A stretch of DNA of 64,000 bases, taken from assembly GCF_023159225.1 (NCBI RefSeq), contig NC_063167.1:19161360-19225359 (forward strand). Reading direction: 5' to 3'. Below the pieces are notes generated by a model. The model was not told the DNA's origin and did not search any database. It saw only the letters and a list, made by a program, of their open reading frames with translations. Positions within the stretch are counted from its first letter, which is position 1. Each line of letters opens with the position of its first letter. This document shows positions 42,111 to 55,973 of the stretch, one piece after another. Both the position numbers and the translations under genes were made by a program. This stretch comes from Perognathus longimembris pacificus. Its lineage: Eukaryota; Chordata; Mammalia; Rodentia; Heteromyidae.

Positions 42111-42339
42111 AACAGAAAAGAGCATAGAAAGGGAGCAAGTGACTTATCCAAGGCCACAGGGGTGTACTAGGTATTTAGACAGTATAGACTCATGAGCCTC
42201 TTCATGAACTGTCCCTTCTCTACACAGCCAGAACTAGGTGAAGGGAGGCGACATGAGATAAGGAAATAGATCCAGGCAGAGGCTTACAGACAGCCGGAAT
42301 ACTTAGGGTCAGATCCCTTTTTATGTGTTTTTTTTTCTC

Positions 42340-42543
42340 TGTTTTGTTTTTTTGCCAGTCCTGGGGCTTGAACTCAGGGCCTGAGCACTGTCCCTGACTT
42401 CTTTTTGTTCAAGGCTAGCACTCTGCCACATGAGCCACAGCGCCACTTCCGGTTTTTTTTCTATATGTGGTGCTGAGGAATCGAACCCAGGGCTTCATGT
42501 ATACGAGGCTAGCACTTTACCACTAGGCCATATTCCCAGCCCC
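42340..42543 (-). mobile_element. IDL-Geo SINE in intron 4 (gene orientation)
   Basis: ttgccagtcctggggcttga to gccatattcccagcccc. Confidence 0.93.
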
Positions 42544-42559
42544 GTTTGTTTGTTTTTTT

Positions 42560-42787
42560 AAACATCAATACTGGGGTTTAAACTCAGGACCTGGGCACTA
42601 TCTCTCAGCTTTTCTTTCACTCAAGGCTCTACTGCTTCAGTCACAACTCCCCTTCCATTATTTGGTGGTTAATTAGAGCTAAGAGTGTCATGGACTTTCC
42701 TGCCTAGGCTGGTTTCAAACTTAGATCCTCTGCTCTCAGCCTCCTAGGTAGCTAGGATTACAGATATGAGCCACAGGCACTCAGCTC
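42560..42787 (-). mobile_element. B1-Geo type SINE in intron 4
   Basis: atcaatactggggtttaaac to gagccacaggcactcagc. Confidence 0.88.
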
Positions 42788-42809
42788 TGACCCTCTTAAG
42801 GAAGGATCA

Positions 42810-43292
<483 letters not shown>

Positions 43293-43547
43293 TCAGAGAG
43301 GATAATGTGAGAGGTCTCAATTCTCCAGTCTTTGGTGATATTCCATAGAGACCCCTTCCCAGCCAACTTGGTCCCTCCACTATTCTCTCTCTGCACGCTC
43401 CTGGGTACCCCCTCCCTCCTATGGTCTGTGGCCTCAGGTTTATTCTATGGAGAAGCGGATACCCTAGATCCTCAGCCTCTCACCAGGAGTCCGCAGCCCA
43501 GGACTCAACGTCTGGTCTCTCCTCAGACAAATGGAGATTTACTACAT

Positions 43548-43600
43548 GGACTGGGGGTGTGGTTCATGTGGTAGAGTGCTTGCTTAGCAAGCAGGAGGCA
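43548..43600 (+). mobile_element. ID-like 5' fragment
   Basis: gactgggggtgtggttcatg and agagtgcttgcttagcaagc. Confidence 0.6.
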
Positions 43601-44189
43601 AGCTGACCAGGTGCCAAGCACTTCAATGTGTGATAGTTTCATCTCCATGGTGACCGCATAAAGGCGAGCAGGAATGCCATTGCCTCCACTTTCTACAGGA
43701 GGAAACTCTGAAGCTCAGAAGACATGATTTTGTTGTTGTTGTTCATTTGTTTTTTGGTCTGTTTTGCCCAGGTTGACATTGCTGGGAAACATTAGAGCCA
43801 GGGTTGGAACTGAGCAGGGTCAAATCACAAAGCTGAGGCTCCTGTTCACATATTTGGCCTCCTTTATTTCTAAAAATAGAAGTCCTATCTCTGGGCTAGC
43901 TCTTCTTCGAGCCAGACAATTTCCCTTTCAACAGCCCTCCATGGGACCAGGGTCGCTCAGTTCCCCCCGGAACTCACACTAGTCTCTGAGCAGTGCTGGA
44001 CCCAATGGAGCATTTTCACCACCTTGCTCTCGACACCCGACTGCTATTCACGGATGAGGCCCAAGAGCAGGTTTCCTGGGCAGCACATGTGCTGCTTTTT
44101 AAATTGAGCTTGTGATGGCTCCCCAGCTCCTCTTCACCCTGACCCCTCCTCATCTGTTCTGTCATTGTTTATGAGAAGGGTAGGGGTCA

Positions 44190-44435
<246 letters not shown>

Positions 44436-44769
44436 TCAGGGTGGGGGCTGGGGGAAGGGAGCGGGGAGGGGACGAGTCAATGGAGACAGAGCTCAAGGGC
44501 AGTGGGTCTCAGCAGGGAAAAGAATGATGACGCTTCGCTCAGAGGGCACGTTCAGGTGCACAAATGCTAGCCACATCCTATAGGGCAGGCACTGATGTCT
44601 AGACATCACTTATTTAAGGCTGAGAGGAAATTGACATGTCAGGAGATCATTCAGCTAGGGAGAAGGAAGACTGGCCCTCACATCCATGTATTATTCACTC
44701 TGCTGAGAACAGTGCTCACTGGCAATCTCTAGAACATATTGGAATTACTCCGGGAGTCTGCTGAGAATG

Positions 44770-44905
44770 CAGACTCCATCTGGGAATAGTGGTGGCACCT
44801 GTAGTCCCAGCAACTCCAGAGGCTGAGGCAGGAGCATCACTTGAGTCTCAGAGTCCGTGGCCAGCTGGGGCAGTACAGTGAGACCATGTCTTATTTGGAA
44901 GAAGC
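44770..44905 (+). mobile_element. Old B1-like SINE
   Basis: gtggtggcacctgtagtccc and ggctgaggcaggagcatcac. The B1 promoter boxes remain recognisable. Confidence 0.85.
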
Positions 44906-44947
44906 AAAGACAAGATTCTTGAATGCTACCTCCAAACCTGTGGATTC

Positions 44948-45070
44948 ATTTTTTTTTTTTTGATTCATTTTTTTTTAAGACAGCATCTCACTATGGCCCA
45001 GGCCAGCCTCAAACTCAATCCTGTGTCAGCCTCCTGAGTGCTGGGATTATAGCCATGCCCAGGCTGGCTC
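44948..45070 (-). mobile_element. Old B1-like SINE
   Basis: gacagcatctcactatggcc to gtgctgggattatagccatg. Confidence 0.85.
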
Positions 45071-45315
45071 TGCTTTTCCTAGCTGTGTGACCTCAGGAGG
45101 GCTGTAGCCTTTCAGAGCCTCAGCTTTTCAGCTGGAAAAGGCAGATGGCAGGATCTGTCTCATCCCAGACCTGTCCCTCCCCGAGCTATCGCAAGATGAG
45201 ACAAGAACCCATGAAAGTCTGAGGATGTGCCACTAAACAAATCTGGTTTACGTTTGTATTATTTCCATAAGTAATTCTTCTTCTTCTTTTTTTTTTTTTT
45301 GAAATGTACCCTTTA

Positions 45316-45804
<489 letters not shown>

Positions 45805-46881
45805 TCAAAGCCATCTAGCCCCTCAGTACCAAAGAGATGCCGGGACATAGAGCAAGTCTATGGGTATGGGTTGGAGGAGGGTCCCCAAGTTTGACTGGTC
45901 ATTACTTTGATGAAAGGCAGGAGCCAAGATTCAGCATGTCTTCCCTCTTGCTCAGCAGGCCCTTCCCACTCACCTCTGGAGCACCTGTCCCTTCCCCTTG
46001 TCCAGACGCTGGCAGAAGGGTACAGATGGAGTCCACCAGCAGTGAACCAGAGCGGGGGGGAGGCACAGGAAAGTCCCCCCGACTCCCTCCCACCCAGTCA
46101 CTGTTCCAAGTATCCCTGGCAGGAGGCTGTCCTGACCCATGGAGTCCCTGGGCCACAGAGAAAGGGCAGTTTTCATTCCCCTTCCCTGGATCTTGTAGAG
46201 TGTAAAATTAGTCTCATGCTCTTCTACATCCGGCTTCTGGGCCCACAGGCAGCACAGCACACACTAATGTTGTGCAGGGTCCTATCACCTGCTTTGCTCA
46301 AATGGGACTTTGGAAGACCAGTTCAAAGGTGCTGCTGCACTGCAGTTTGCCCACTGCTGTCATCGTAACAGAGACTACCGCGTGAAGAGGCCGGAGCAGA
46401 CCTGCTCTCCAGCAGGTCAGACACACATAGCAGAGAACCAATGATTGACCCAGTCAGTCATCACACATGTGACTTGAGGCCATTCTAGGTCATTCTTGGG
46501 CTTGCCAACCCACCAGCTGACCACAGATGATAAGGCCCAGATCAGAGCCATCCCATTGATCCATAAAATCCTGAGCTATTTTAAGTCACAATTTGGGAGT
46601 GGTTTGTTACACACCAAAAGCTAACAGATACATGCAGGACTCAATCAGCACTCCCTTCCCAGCAGGTCCCAGGTTGAATCTCATAGCTGATAAGCTTAAG
46701 AATAAAGGTGCCAAAGACAACTATTGTGTTTAACTGTCTGCCATCTCTTCCTTGGGTGAATCTGCCTGTTTTGGAGAGCCACCTTCCACCAAATGTGCAT
46801 GGAGCTTGGGGAGAAGGCTCATTTTATTTCTAGTGTCAGGAGAGAGCAGCTAAACCTAGGCATAGCCAAATAATCAGTAAC

Positions 46882-47108
46882 AAGAGAGATGGAATCAGGT
46901 GCTCACACCTGTAATCCTAGCTACTCAGTAGAATAAGATCTGAGAACTGCAGTTCCAAAAATCAGCTCAGGCAGAAATGTCTGGGAGACTCTTATCTCCA
47001 ATTATCTCCAGTTAGCCAGAAGTGGAAGTGTGGCTCAAGTGGTAGCAAAAAAACAAAAGGAGTGTGCCCTGCCCCTGAGTTCAAGCCCCAGTACCAGCAC
47101 AAACAATC
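46882..47108 (+). mobile_element. B1-Geo type SINE
   Basis: caggtgctcacacctgtaat to agccccagtaccagcac. Confidence 0.88.
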
Positions 47109-47121
47109 TAAGACAAAGAGA

Positions 47122-47460
47122 TGGTTGGTGCCAGGTGCCAGTGTCTTGTGTCCATAATCCTAGGTCCTGGGGAAGCTGAAATTTGGAGGACCCTAATTCA
47201 AATCTAGCCCGAGTTGGGAAAGATAGGCCTGACTTTCCAAGCCTAACAATGTTCACACAGATGCTCTTTAAGTGTTGAAAATTAAATAAATGAAGAATGT
47301 AAAAAAAAAAACTAGGCCGAGTAGAAAACTCCATCAGACTCCAACTGGAAAACAAGCAGCAAAAAGCTGGGCTGGAGGTACAGCTCAAGTGGTAGAGGGT
47401 CAGCCAAGCAATCAAGATGAGCAAGCACAAGGATTGAGTTCAAACCCTAGTAATGGTGGA
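47122..47460 (+). mobile_element. B1-like SINE and a Geo-like half, interrupted
   Basis: ggtgccaggtgccagtgtct (47124-47222) and later ctggaggtacagctcaagtg to ttcaaaccctagtaatgg. Confidence 0.7.
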
Positions 47461-47714
47461 GGTGGGGGGCGGGAGCAGAGACACAGAGATGGGTTCAGGT
47501 ATGGGCACACACACCTGTACCTGCTTCTGAGCACCACTGGGTATCTGTGGGGACAATTGGGGCACAGCTGCTCTCTCTCTCTGCCAGGATTCCTAAATGA
47601 GGTAGAGGACACCTAATGGATCTGTTGTGGTTGCCTTTGTTTGCCCCCTGGGAGGAGGAAACATGGCTGGAGGTCTAGGATCTAGCTTTTCTAAAACATT
47701 CACCCTCCCTCTAC

Positions 47715-47922
47715 TCTTTTTTTTTTTTTGTACTGATACTGAGGCTTGAACTTACATTCTTGAACTCTCTCTACTTTGCTCAAGGTTATTGCCACAGCTC
47801 CACTTCCAGCTTTTTGGTGGCTAATTGGAGATGAGTCTCACAGACTTTCCTGTCCAGGCTGGCATTCAGATCTCAGCTTTCTGAGTAGCTGGGATTACAG
47901 TTATAAGCTACCCACACAGAGC
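47715..47922 (-). mobile_element. B1-Geo type SINE
   Basis: gtactgatactgaggcttga to agctacccacacagagcc. Confidence 0.85.
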
Positions 47923-48494
47923 CCCTTCCTTGTACTTCTGAAATCTGTGCCTTGCAAAGGGAAAGACGTGCTGGCGGGGGAGAGAAAGGGAGGAGTCTGG
48001 TCAAGTGATGAGCGCTCAGAAGCCTTTTCCTGGCAAGGAGGCCGGAGGAGGAGGATCTGATGCCACCACGCAGATGGTGAAGCTTGGGCAGAGACCAAGG
48101 AAGCTGCGGGCTTGGGCAAGGGAGTGAGTAGAGCCCGGTAGTGCCAGGTCCAACCCTGGCCCCTTCCCATCTGGCTTGCCTCTGGCTGGGTGCTCTCCTG
48201 GCAGGGCTCCTTCCGAGTTTGTCTCTCATGGGCTGTTCCTTGGCACAAGCCAGGACTGGGATTTTATCTCATCTTGAGACTCAAGAGACTAGAAGTGACT
48301 TGCCCAAGGTCGCCCAGCAGGGTGGTGGCAGAATAGGTCTTTCTCTGCCACCTGTGTCATCAATGCCCCAATGTCTCTGGAGACACAGGTTGGGTGGAGC
48401 ATTGGTCTCTGTCTGCTGGGCAGCTTTGATCGTGGGGTCTCAGGCTCCTGATCCACGCATAACAATCAGGGCACCAGATATCCACATAGCCAGC

Positions 48495-48506
48495 TCTGTG
48501 TGTGTG

Positions 48507-48541
<35 letters not shown>
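48495..48541 (+). repeat. (TG)n microsatellite
   Basis: About 22 TG units with one TTTG break, beside a SINE fragment (48550-48622, minus; ggattataggtataagccac). Confidence 0.95.
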
Positions 48542-48622
48542 GCATGAGCGCGCTGGTACTGGGGCTTAACTCGGGAGCCTTGCACTCTTGCTGGATTATA
48601 GGTATAAGCCACCAGTGCCTTG

Positions 48623-49644
48623 ACTTCCCATGGTTTGTGATCCTGTGGACAATCTGCTGCCCCCAGGTGTGTCCAGGGCCCAGTGCCATAGTGTCTCTCT
48701 CATGTTCCCACCCTGCTCTTCCATTTTCTTCCCTTCACCAGGACTCTGCCAGCCTTGGTAGTTTGGGTCCACGGGGTGTTCTTAACTCAACTGTCACCCA
48801 GTCTAAAGAAAGAGGTTCCTTGTCAGAGGATGGAGAAGGGTGGACTGCAGCGGAGCTGCCCATGCTCACGGTATGGCCGAGACAAGTGACCCACCCCCAC
48901 CTGACCCACGATCAAAGCCCATCCTGTTCCTGCCAACTCACGATGAACACCCATATTGGGGGACAGTTTAGCAAATAATACAACACCACAGCCACTTCCG
49001 AGTGACAGACTCGGGTTCAAAGTCTAGCTGTGTTGTATAATTCAGGGCAAGTTCACCTTCCCAGACAAGGTGTTGTGAAGACCTGGAAACATCACAAACT
49101 AACAATTAGACGTGGTAAACAGTGGCTAATTAACAGCAAACTTCTCAGCCTAAGCTTTTTAGTTTGGCACAAAGGCCTGAGAGGATCCAGCTCAATCCGT
49201 CATTACATCAGCTCCTGCCTCCAAGAGGCTTAAACAGCAGCTCAAGTCCCCTCTTCCCTTCTGCTTTGTGTTCTATCCAGCTCTTCCCTCCACCCTGGGC
49301 CACCAGGATCTCCTTCTGTCACTGAACGTGGCCACCGGCTGGGCCTGAGCCTCCCAGCCATCACCCTTTTCTGCCCTCACACCCAACAACCTTTCTTTCC
49401 TTCCTGGACATCCATTCACCCACCCGCCTGACATGTGATACCCTCCGACATCCAAGTCCCATTCTTCATAAATTCACAGACTAACCATGCCTATGATGGG
49501 TCCTGTGCTGCCCTGGGGAGTAATTTGGGGTCCCTGGTCTTTCGAGGTCACCATTCTAATAGAGGCTGTGGATGAGAGATCTGTGAAAATCAGTGCAGAA
49601 AGTGCCATAAACCAGGACTAGGTGATATAGACTTAAAGATACCT
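48623..49644. other. Unique intronic DNA
   Basis: About 1 kb without a recognisable repeat or exon. Confidence 0.5.
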
Positions 49645-49855
49645 TTTTAATTTTTTTTTTTTTTGATCATGAGGCTTGAACTCAGGGCCTGGGCACTGTC
49701 CTTGAGCTTTTGCACTTATGACTCTACCACTTTGAGCCACAGCTTTACTTCTGGATTTTCTGGTGGTTAGTTGGAGATAAGAGTCTCATGGACTTTGCTG
49801 CCTGCAGTGGCTTCAAACCATGATCGTCAGATTTCAGTCTCTTGAATAGCCCTTG
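49645..49855 (-). mobile_element. B1-Geo type SINE
   Basis: gatcatgaggcttgaactca to tttcagtctcttgaatagcc. Confidence 0.85.
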
Positions 49856-49884
49856 GGAAGTGGAAAAGGAGGATGAAGAGCCTG

Positions 49885-50355
49885 AGCTGTCCAGGCACTA
49901 GTGGCTCACGCCTGTAATCCTAGTTAGATCCTACATTTCAAGAGGCTGAAATCTGGAGATCAAAGTTGGAATCCAGCCCGAAGAGACAAATCTGAGAGAC
50001 TCTTCTTTCTTTTTTTCCAGTCCTGGGGCTTGAACTCAGGGCCTGAGCACTGTCCCTGGCTTCATTTTGCTCAGAGTTAGCACTCTACCACTTGAGCCAC
50101 AGTGCCACTTCCGGCTTTTTCTATATATGTGATGCTGAGGAATAGAACCCAGGGCTTCATGTACACGAGGCGAGTGCTTTACCACTAGACCATATTCCCA
50201 GCCCCCTGAGAGACTCTTATCACCAATGAACCAGCAAAAAGCTGGAAATAGAGGTATGGCTCAAGTGGTAGACAGCCAGCTGGGGGTGAAAAAGCCAAGT
50301 GAGAATATGAGGCCTTGAGTTCAACTAGATCCTGTCTCACCACACTACAACAAAA
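49885..50355 (+). mobile_element. B1-Geo type SINE, split by an IDL-Geo
   Basis: B1 half 49890-50004. The Geo-like half resumes at about 50208. The bases ctgagagactctt occur on both sides of the insert. Confidence 0.88.
50005..50207 (-). mobile_element. IDL-Geo SINE nested in a B1-Geo SINE
   Basis: ttccagtcctggggcttgaa to ccatattcccagcccc. Confidence 0.93.
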
Positions 50356-50401
50356 AACGGAACTCCGTCTTTTTAAAAACTAAGATTCAATTTTTAAATT
50401 T

Positions 50402-50603
50402 TTTTCTTTTTTTTGCCAGTCTTTGGGTTTGAGCTCAGAGCCTGGGTTCTATTCCTGAACTTCTTTTGCTCAAGTCTAGCTCTCTACCACTTGAGACACG
50501 GCGCCACTTCTGGTCTTTTCTTTTATGTGGTTCTGAGGAATTGAACCCAGAGCTTCATGCATTCTAGGCAAGCTCTCCACCACTAAGCCACATTCCCAGC
50601 CCA
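50402..50603 (-). mobile_element. IDL-Geo SINE, older
   Basis: tttgccagtctttgggtttg to gccacattcccagccc. The flanks repeat agattcaat. Confidence 0.9.
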
Positions 50604-50647
50604 GATTCAATGTTTTATAATCTCAATTGTACAGTTACTGAGTATTA

Positions 50648-50725
50648 TTTGCAGTGTTGGAGAACAAGCCAGGTCTCCTTGCAGGTGAGGCAAGTGTTCC
50701 ACCACTGAGCTACACCCAGGCCTTA
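50648..50725 (-). mobile_element. Old ID-like monomer
   Basis: ggcaagtgttccaccactga gives the reverse of the ID 5' end. Confidence 0.65.
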
Positions 50726-51066
50726 AAGTTACTGTTTCAGTGGAAAACCAGGTCACATGCTTGGAGTTCTGCTTGTGCCAGGTGACAAGCCGTCAGTGGG
50801 CAGTAATGGAAGAAGGCCAGACCCTTCCCCACTGGGTGGCTCCAGCTCAGAAGCAGGCATCAGGAGGCTTGGGGCAAAAGTTCCTCTGCAACAATACTAG
50901 CTTTGAGGATATTTTTATCTGTGTGTCAGCAAACTGTGTAGAACAGACTTCTGGGGGTGACTCATGTAGCCTCCTCTTGTAGCTCTCTGGGGAGGGGAAA
51001 GTGGGCCACCACCCCTGCTCAGAGCTTTCCCTAAAATACATAGAGGATGGGGGAGGGGAAAAGTAA

Positions 51067-51300
51067 AATAGCCAGGTGCTGGTGGCTCATGCCTGTAGTC
51101 CTAGCTACTCAGGAGGCTGAGATCTGAGGATCCCAGTTCAAAGCCAGCCCAGGCAGGGAAGACCGTGAGATTCTTTTCTCCAATTAGCCACCAGAAAACT
51201 GGAAGTGGTGCTGTGGCTCAAGTGGTAGAGTGATAGCTGGCCTTGAGCTGAAGAGTTCAGGGACCAGAGTTCAAGCCCCATGACTGACAAAAAAAAGTAA
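51067..51300 (+). mobile_element. B1-Geo type SINE
   Basis: agccaggtgctggtggctca to gccccatgactgac. Confidence 0.9.
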
Positions 51301-53010
51301 AAAATAAAAACAAATAAAAATACATGGAGGATGAGGTTGCTGGCTCCAGTTCTGGGGGATAGATGAGGTCACGTCACTGGAACCTCAAAACCCTGTCTTC
51401 CTTCACCTGCCAAGGTCTACAGGAAATTCGTGCATTCTGGCCCCTTCACCCTTGGCCTCCTCAAGGCTCTGACCTGCTTCTGCTCTGTCTCTTTTCCTAT
51501 CTTCCAAGCCAGCAGGCGTCCAGGCACCCTGCCCTGCCTATGGCTTCTCCATGAATCTGGCCCTCTCCTTCCCTCATGCTCCTCAGGCCTGAGCTTGGGG
51601 TGGTACCCTCCCCATGCTGCTTCTAGATCACATAACCCTGTGGCCCCGAGGTTCAGCACCGGCGGCTCCCCTTGCTCCTTCCATGGCTGTCCATGTCAGC
51701 CACTGGACTCCAGTGTTGCCCCAGCTCTGAAAATGCACTTGGTCTTCCAGTCTACTGTGGCACCTGAATGACTGTGTCAAATGCCTTCCCAGGACTTTCC
51801 ACCTGACCTCCTCACCCACAGACCTGCCTCCCTCTAGGCCCTCCTGCACCCCTCAAGTCACTTCCTCACACCCTCAGGATTCTGGTCCAGTTTCATGCTG
51901 CTAGCATCCCACAGTCCCTGCACTCAGCCTTGCCCAGGGCTCCTCCTCTGGTCTTGCCACACTGGCCAGTTCAGGTGGGCTCAAAAGAGCTGCATGGCAG
52001 CCACAGGTGCTAGAGGGTTGCTCTAGGACACCGTGGGTGTACTGCAGAGCCCTAATCAGCCCTTGAGGCTCCGTCCCCCCTCCCAGCCATGGCCAGTACC
52101 ATGGACCCTGTCTCCCCACCCCACCCCCACACCATCTTCTCCGGGGGCTCCATCCTTGCTCCTGTCTCTCTTCCTCTTGTTCCCTCCACTCCTGAATGCT
52201 CACCTCTCCCACTGAAAACCTGCCCTGCCTTGCTCATGTAGCTCTACCCTAGCTAGATTGTACGTGGCCTCCGGCTGCCTGCTGCTCCTCTGCCACTACA
52301 ATGTGGCTTTCCATTCTGCCACGGAAACCTGTGGCCGCGGTATTGCCAAATCCAGCAGGCACATCCGGTGCTCAGCATCCTGGTCTTTCCTGACCTCGGA
52401 TGCCTCCTCCCGCCAGCGGCGCCCTTCTCTGGCTTTCATCCAGACAGCTTGGATGGGAACCCCAGTGCCACTGAACATCCCACAAAGTTGGGCAAGCTAC
52501 TAACTTCCCCAGACCTCAGGATCTTTGCCAACAAAAATGGAGCATGACTTGGCCGTAGGGTTAGGCATAAGAAAAGTCAGAATTGTTTAAAATTGTATTC
52601 CTCAGCAGAATTTGCCACCTTCTCCACCCCCCCCCCACCCTCCGCTCCCAGCTTTACTCTTTCCAGGACTCTGATCTTTAGCTAAGGTAGCATCTACTCC
52701 TTCCTACTCCCTGGATGGCAAAGCTCCCTTGGGACAAGGATTCCTGCTTGTCACCCACTGCACTTCTCCCAGCATGTGAAGCACAGGTACTACAAACTAA
52801 TCCTCTCCCACCCCTTCTCCCCAGCCAGCACCCTGGCTCTGGTGCCAGCTCATCTTCTGTACAGCCAGGGCCCTGAATATCTCAGGCCATACTCGCCCCT
52901 CTGGCTGCTTAAGGAAACACAGGCCCACTAAGTGCCAGGGATCGCCCACCCCAGGAGAGCCTCCAGCCCCTTTACAATTCACAATTTACCAAGGGCTCAG
53001 TGTGGACTTT
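51301..53010. other. Repeat-poor, C-rich intronic block
   Basis: 1.7 kb without SINEs. Short open frames exist on both strands but none resembles a known protein. A C run with cccaccc lies at about 52626-52644. Confidence 0.5.
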
Positions 53011-53011
53011 T

Positions 53012-53085
53012 CCATTTCTTTGCCCCAGTGCTGGGGATGTCTTTTGAGTATGCAAGCACTGAGCTATGCACACCCAGTCGTTTTG
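53012..53085 (-). mobile_element. Old ID-like monomer
   Basis: agtgctggggatgtcttttg and tgcaagcactgagctatgca. Confidence 0.6.
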
Positions 53086-53107
53086 TTGTTGCTGAGACAA
53101 GAACTCA

Positions 53108-53550
53108 CTATGGTTGGGTACTGGTGGCTGACCTTGTAATCCTAGCTGCTCAGGAGATCTGAGGATTGAGGTTTGAAGTCAACTGGGACAGGAGAGTCTG
53201 TGAGACTCTTATCTTCAATTAAGCAACCAAAAATCTGAAGTAGTGGGTTGGGAATGTGGCTTAGTGGTAGAGTGCTTGCCTAGCATGCATGAAGCCCTGG
53301 GTTCCATTCCACAGTACCACATACATGGAAAAAGCCAGAAGTAGCGCTGTGGCTCCAGTGGTAGAGTGCTAGCCTTGAGCACAGAGAGGCTTAGGGAGAG
53401 AGCCCAGGCCTTGAGTTCAAGCCCCAGGACTGGCAAAATAAAATAAAAATACAAAACCTGAAGTGGAGCTGTGGTTCCAGTGGGAAAGTGCTAACCTTGA
53501 GCAAAATAGCTCCAGGACAGCGCCCACGCCCTGAGTTCAAGCCCCAGCAC
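53108..53550 (+). mobile_element. B1-Geo type SINE, split by an IDL-Geo
   Basis: The host runs from 53112 to about 53245 and resumes at about 53455 (cctgaagtggagctgtggtt). The flanks read aatctgaagt and aacctgaagt. Confidence 0.87.
53246..53450 (+). mobile_element. IDL-Geo SINE nested in a B1-Geo SINE
   Basis: ggttgggaatgtggcttagt to ccccaggactggc. Confidence 0.93.
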
Positions 53551-53660
53551 AGAACTCTCTATGTAGCCCAAGCTTGGCAAGCCATCCTGAGTGCTTGCAA
53601 TCCTCCTGATTCAGCCTCCTGGGTGCTGAGATTACAGGCATGTACCACCATACCCAGTAT
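53550..53660 (-). mobile_element. Old B1-like SINE
   Basis: ctctatgtagcccaagcttg to attacaggcatgtaccacca. Confidence 0.85.
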
Positions 53661-55359
53661 GCACAGTGGACTTAACATGCCCAAACCTGGTCTTTTACCA
53701 GTATTCTGAGCTCTTCCATTCATGTAAACAGCTTCAGGAGTTAGATCCTCAACCTCATCCCCCACCTCCCCATGGCCAGGTAACGGTAATTTCTGGACAA
53801 ATTTCCCATGGGGCCACTTTTCTCCACCCATGTTTCCCCTCCCCTAGCCTACTCAAGAGACTAGCAGCCCCCTCCTCAGCAGCATGGAGCCCCAGACTCC
53901 CCTGCTGGCCCTCCCCCACTCCGCTCCCAGCCCCCACCCGATTATTTATTTATCGGGTAGTTGCCAGCTTAGGGGATGTAGTTGCCATGGGAACCTTCAG
54001 CCCAAGTGAGGGCTGCTTCTGTTCTCAGTAGGATGTGCTTGTCTAGACATCAACCCCAGGAGCCTAACCCCAGGTGGGGGGTGCGGATGAATAATGCAGG
54101 TGGGACCCACCTCAGCCCCAGGAAGCTGGCTAGGGCCGAGGGCAAGAAGGGGGCTGGGCTCAAGGCCACAGAGCCCATCAGAAGCCTTTTGCACCCAAGC
54201 CCTTGCCAGCCAATTCTGCAAGTCAACTACTTCCTGGGCCAATTTTCTAGCTCTGTCTCCATAGGTCTTGGACACTGAAGTCTAGTCATCTGGAGGAAAG
54301 ACAGGGAGCTGCCCAGAAGTTTCTGGAGGAAGGCTTGGTCCAGCCCCGTTCTGGGTCTTGATGACTTTGGTTGGCTGGGGGATGGAGGCCCACTTGGGGC
54401 CCCACACAACCCAGCTTAGTTCCTATCTCTCTGTCTTGGTTTCCTTACTGCTTAAAGACACTAAGATCCTAAAGATCCTAAAGATGCAAGGCAGTCCACA
54501 TTTAGCTCTGAATCAGCCCATGTCTGGCACCTGATTGGTGCTCAGAACATGGCCACAGCCTTCACTGTACCTCCAAACTCAAGTCTCCTCCCCCCCATCC
54601 ACTTTCCTAGTAGATTTCTGAGGCAGCTGAAAAAATGAAACTCAACTCAGGCCCTCATCCGTGAAATGAGGGGGTGGGCCGAAGCCGGCAGCAGGCTGGT
54701 GAAGAAGCCCTGGGGATCTGCTGGCCCAGCCATCATTAGGGACAGGAACAGTGACAGCAGGGAGGGACAGCACCTCCATAACCCACACTACTAAGGGAAA
54801 GGCCCTTCAGGCCTAAGCCCAACCCCACCTGGGGTTGGCACCATGTCTGTGTCAGCTGAAAGAAACAGTGAAGCAGAGCCCTACAGGAAGAGGCACAGAT
54901 GTTGGTGGGGAGGAACGTGTCTTTGGCAGGGGAAGTGGAAGATGGGCTGGAAGGGACTCAATCTATTGAACAGAGACTTCTTGGCTCCTCCTCTGTGCCA
55001 AGCCCTGGGCTAGATACCAAGTGTATGGCAAGGAGTAGGTGTGTGTGGTGTGGGCCCTGACTTAGTGCAAGCCCAGAGCAGATGAAGCAGCCCTCTCTGC
55101 TTGCCTCTCCCCCTGCAGCCCTCTCTCTTCCACCAAGGTGTCCCAGGATAGGGGACAATGGCCAGAGGGCCATTCAGCAAAGAAAGCTGAAAGGGAGGGA
55201 GGGAGTAAGGAAAGGAGGGAGGGGGGGAGGGAAAAAGACTCCAAGTGTGTAGGAGAGTAAATGCAGAATCAAGAGCCAGGGAAAGACAAGACATTGTTAT
55301 GAGAAATTATCTCTCCAGTAGATACTCCTACATATACACATTTCTGTATTTTTGGGGGG
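53661..55359. other. Repeat-poor intronic block
   Basis: 1.7 kb without SINEs, containing the X-box motif at 53981-53994 and a purine run at 55189-55233 (ggaggg units). Confidence 0.6.
53981..53994. promoter_or_regulatory. Palindromic X-box (RFX-type) motif
   Basis: gttgccatgggaac matches the RFX-family X-box GTTNCCATGGNAAC at every specified position. It lies in a repeat-poor part of intron 1, so it is a candidate enhancer element. Binding is inferred. Confidence 0.6.
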
Positions 55360-55600
55360 AGGAAGGCTGGTCCTGGGGCTTTAACTCAGGACCTGGGCGC
55401 TGTCCCTGAGCTTCTTTCTGTTCAAGACTAGAGCTCTACCAATTGAGCTACAGCCACTTCCAGCTTTTTGAGTAGTTTATTGGAGTTAAGACTCTCACGG
55501 GACTTTTCTGTCTGGGCTGGGTTTGAATTGTGATCCTCAGATCTCAGCCTCCTGAGTGGCTAGGAGTGAGCTAGGGTGTGAGCCACAGGCGCCCAGCTCT
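55360..55600 (-). mobile_element. B1-Geo type SINE
   Basis: ggtcctggggctttaactca to gagccacaggcgcccagc. Confidence 0.88.
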
Positions 55601-55619
55601 TTTCTGTAACTTTACAACC

Positions 55620-55745
55620 AAGTTGAACTGGGGACACAGCTCAGAGGTAGACTGTGTGCCTAAATTCCAACCTCAATACCACCAAAAAAAGGAGAAGAGG
55701 AAGAAGAGGAAGAGAAGGAGGAACAGGAGGAGAAAGAGGGGGGAA
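55620..55745 (+). mobile_element. ID-like monomer with purine tail
   Basis: gaactggggacacagctcag to cctcaataccaccaaaaa, then AGG/GAAG-rich sequence. Confidence 0.75.
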
Positions 55746-55905
55746 AAGCCAGGTGCAGTGAATCAACCCTGTCATCTTAGCTACTTGGGAGATGGAGATG
55801 GGAGGCAAAGATAGAGACTATGGCTTAAGACCAGCCTAGTCATAAATGTTTGTGAAATCTTGTCTCAAGCAATGGTTGAGTGCTGCTACCAGTAACAAAG
55901 GAAAA
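55746..55905 (+). mobile_element. Old B1-like SINE
   Basis: agccaggtgcagtgaatcaa and cttaagaccagcctagtcat. Confidence 0.75.
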
Positions 55906-55973
55906 CAAAAATTGGAGGATTCACGTCCATGCTAATCTAGGCATAAAACAATCTAGCTAAAAAATAATCAACA

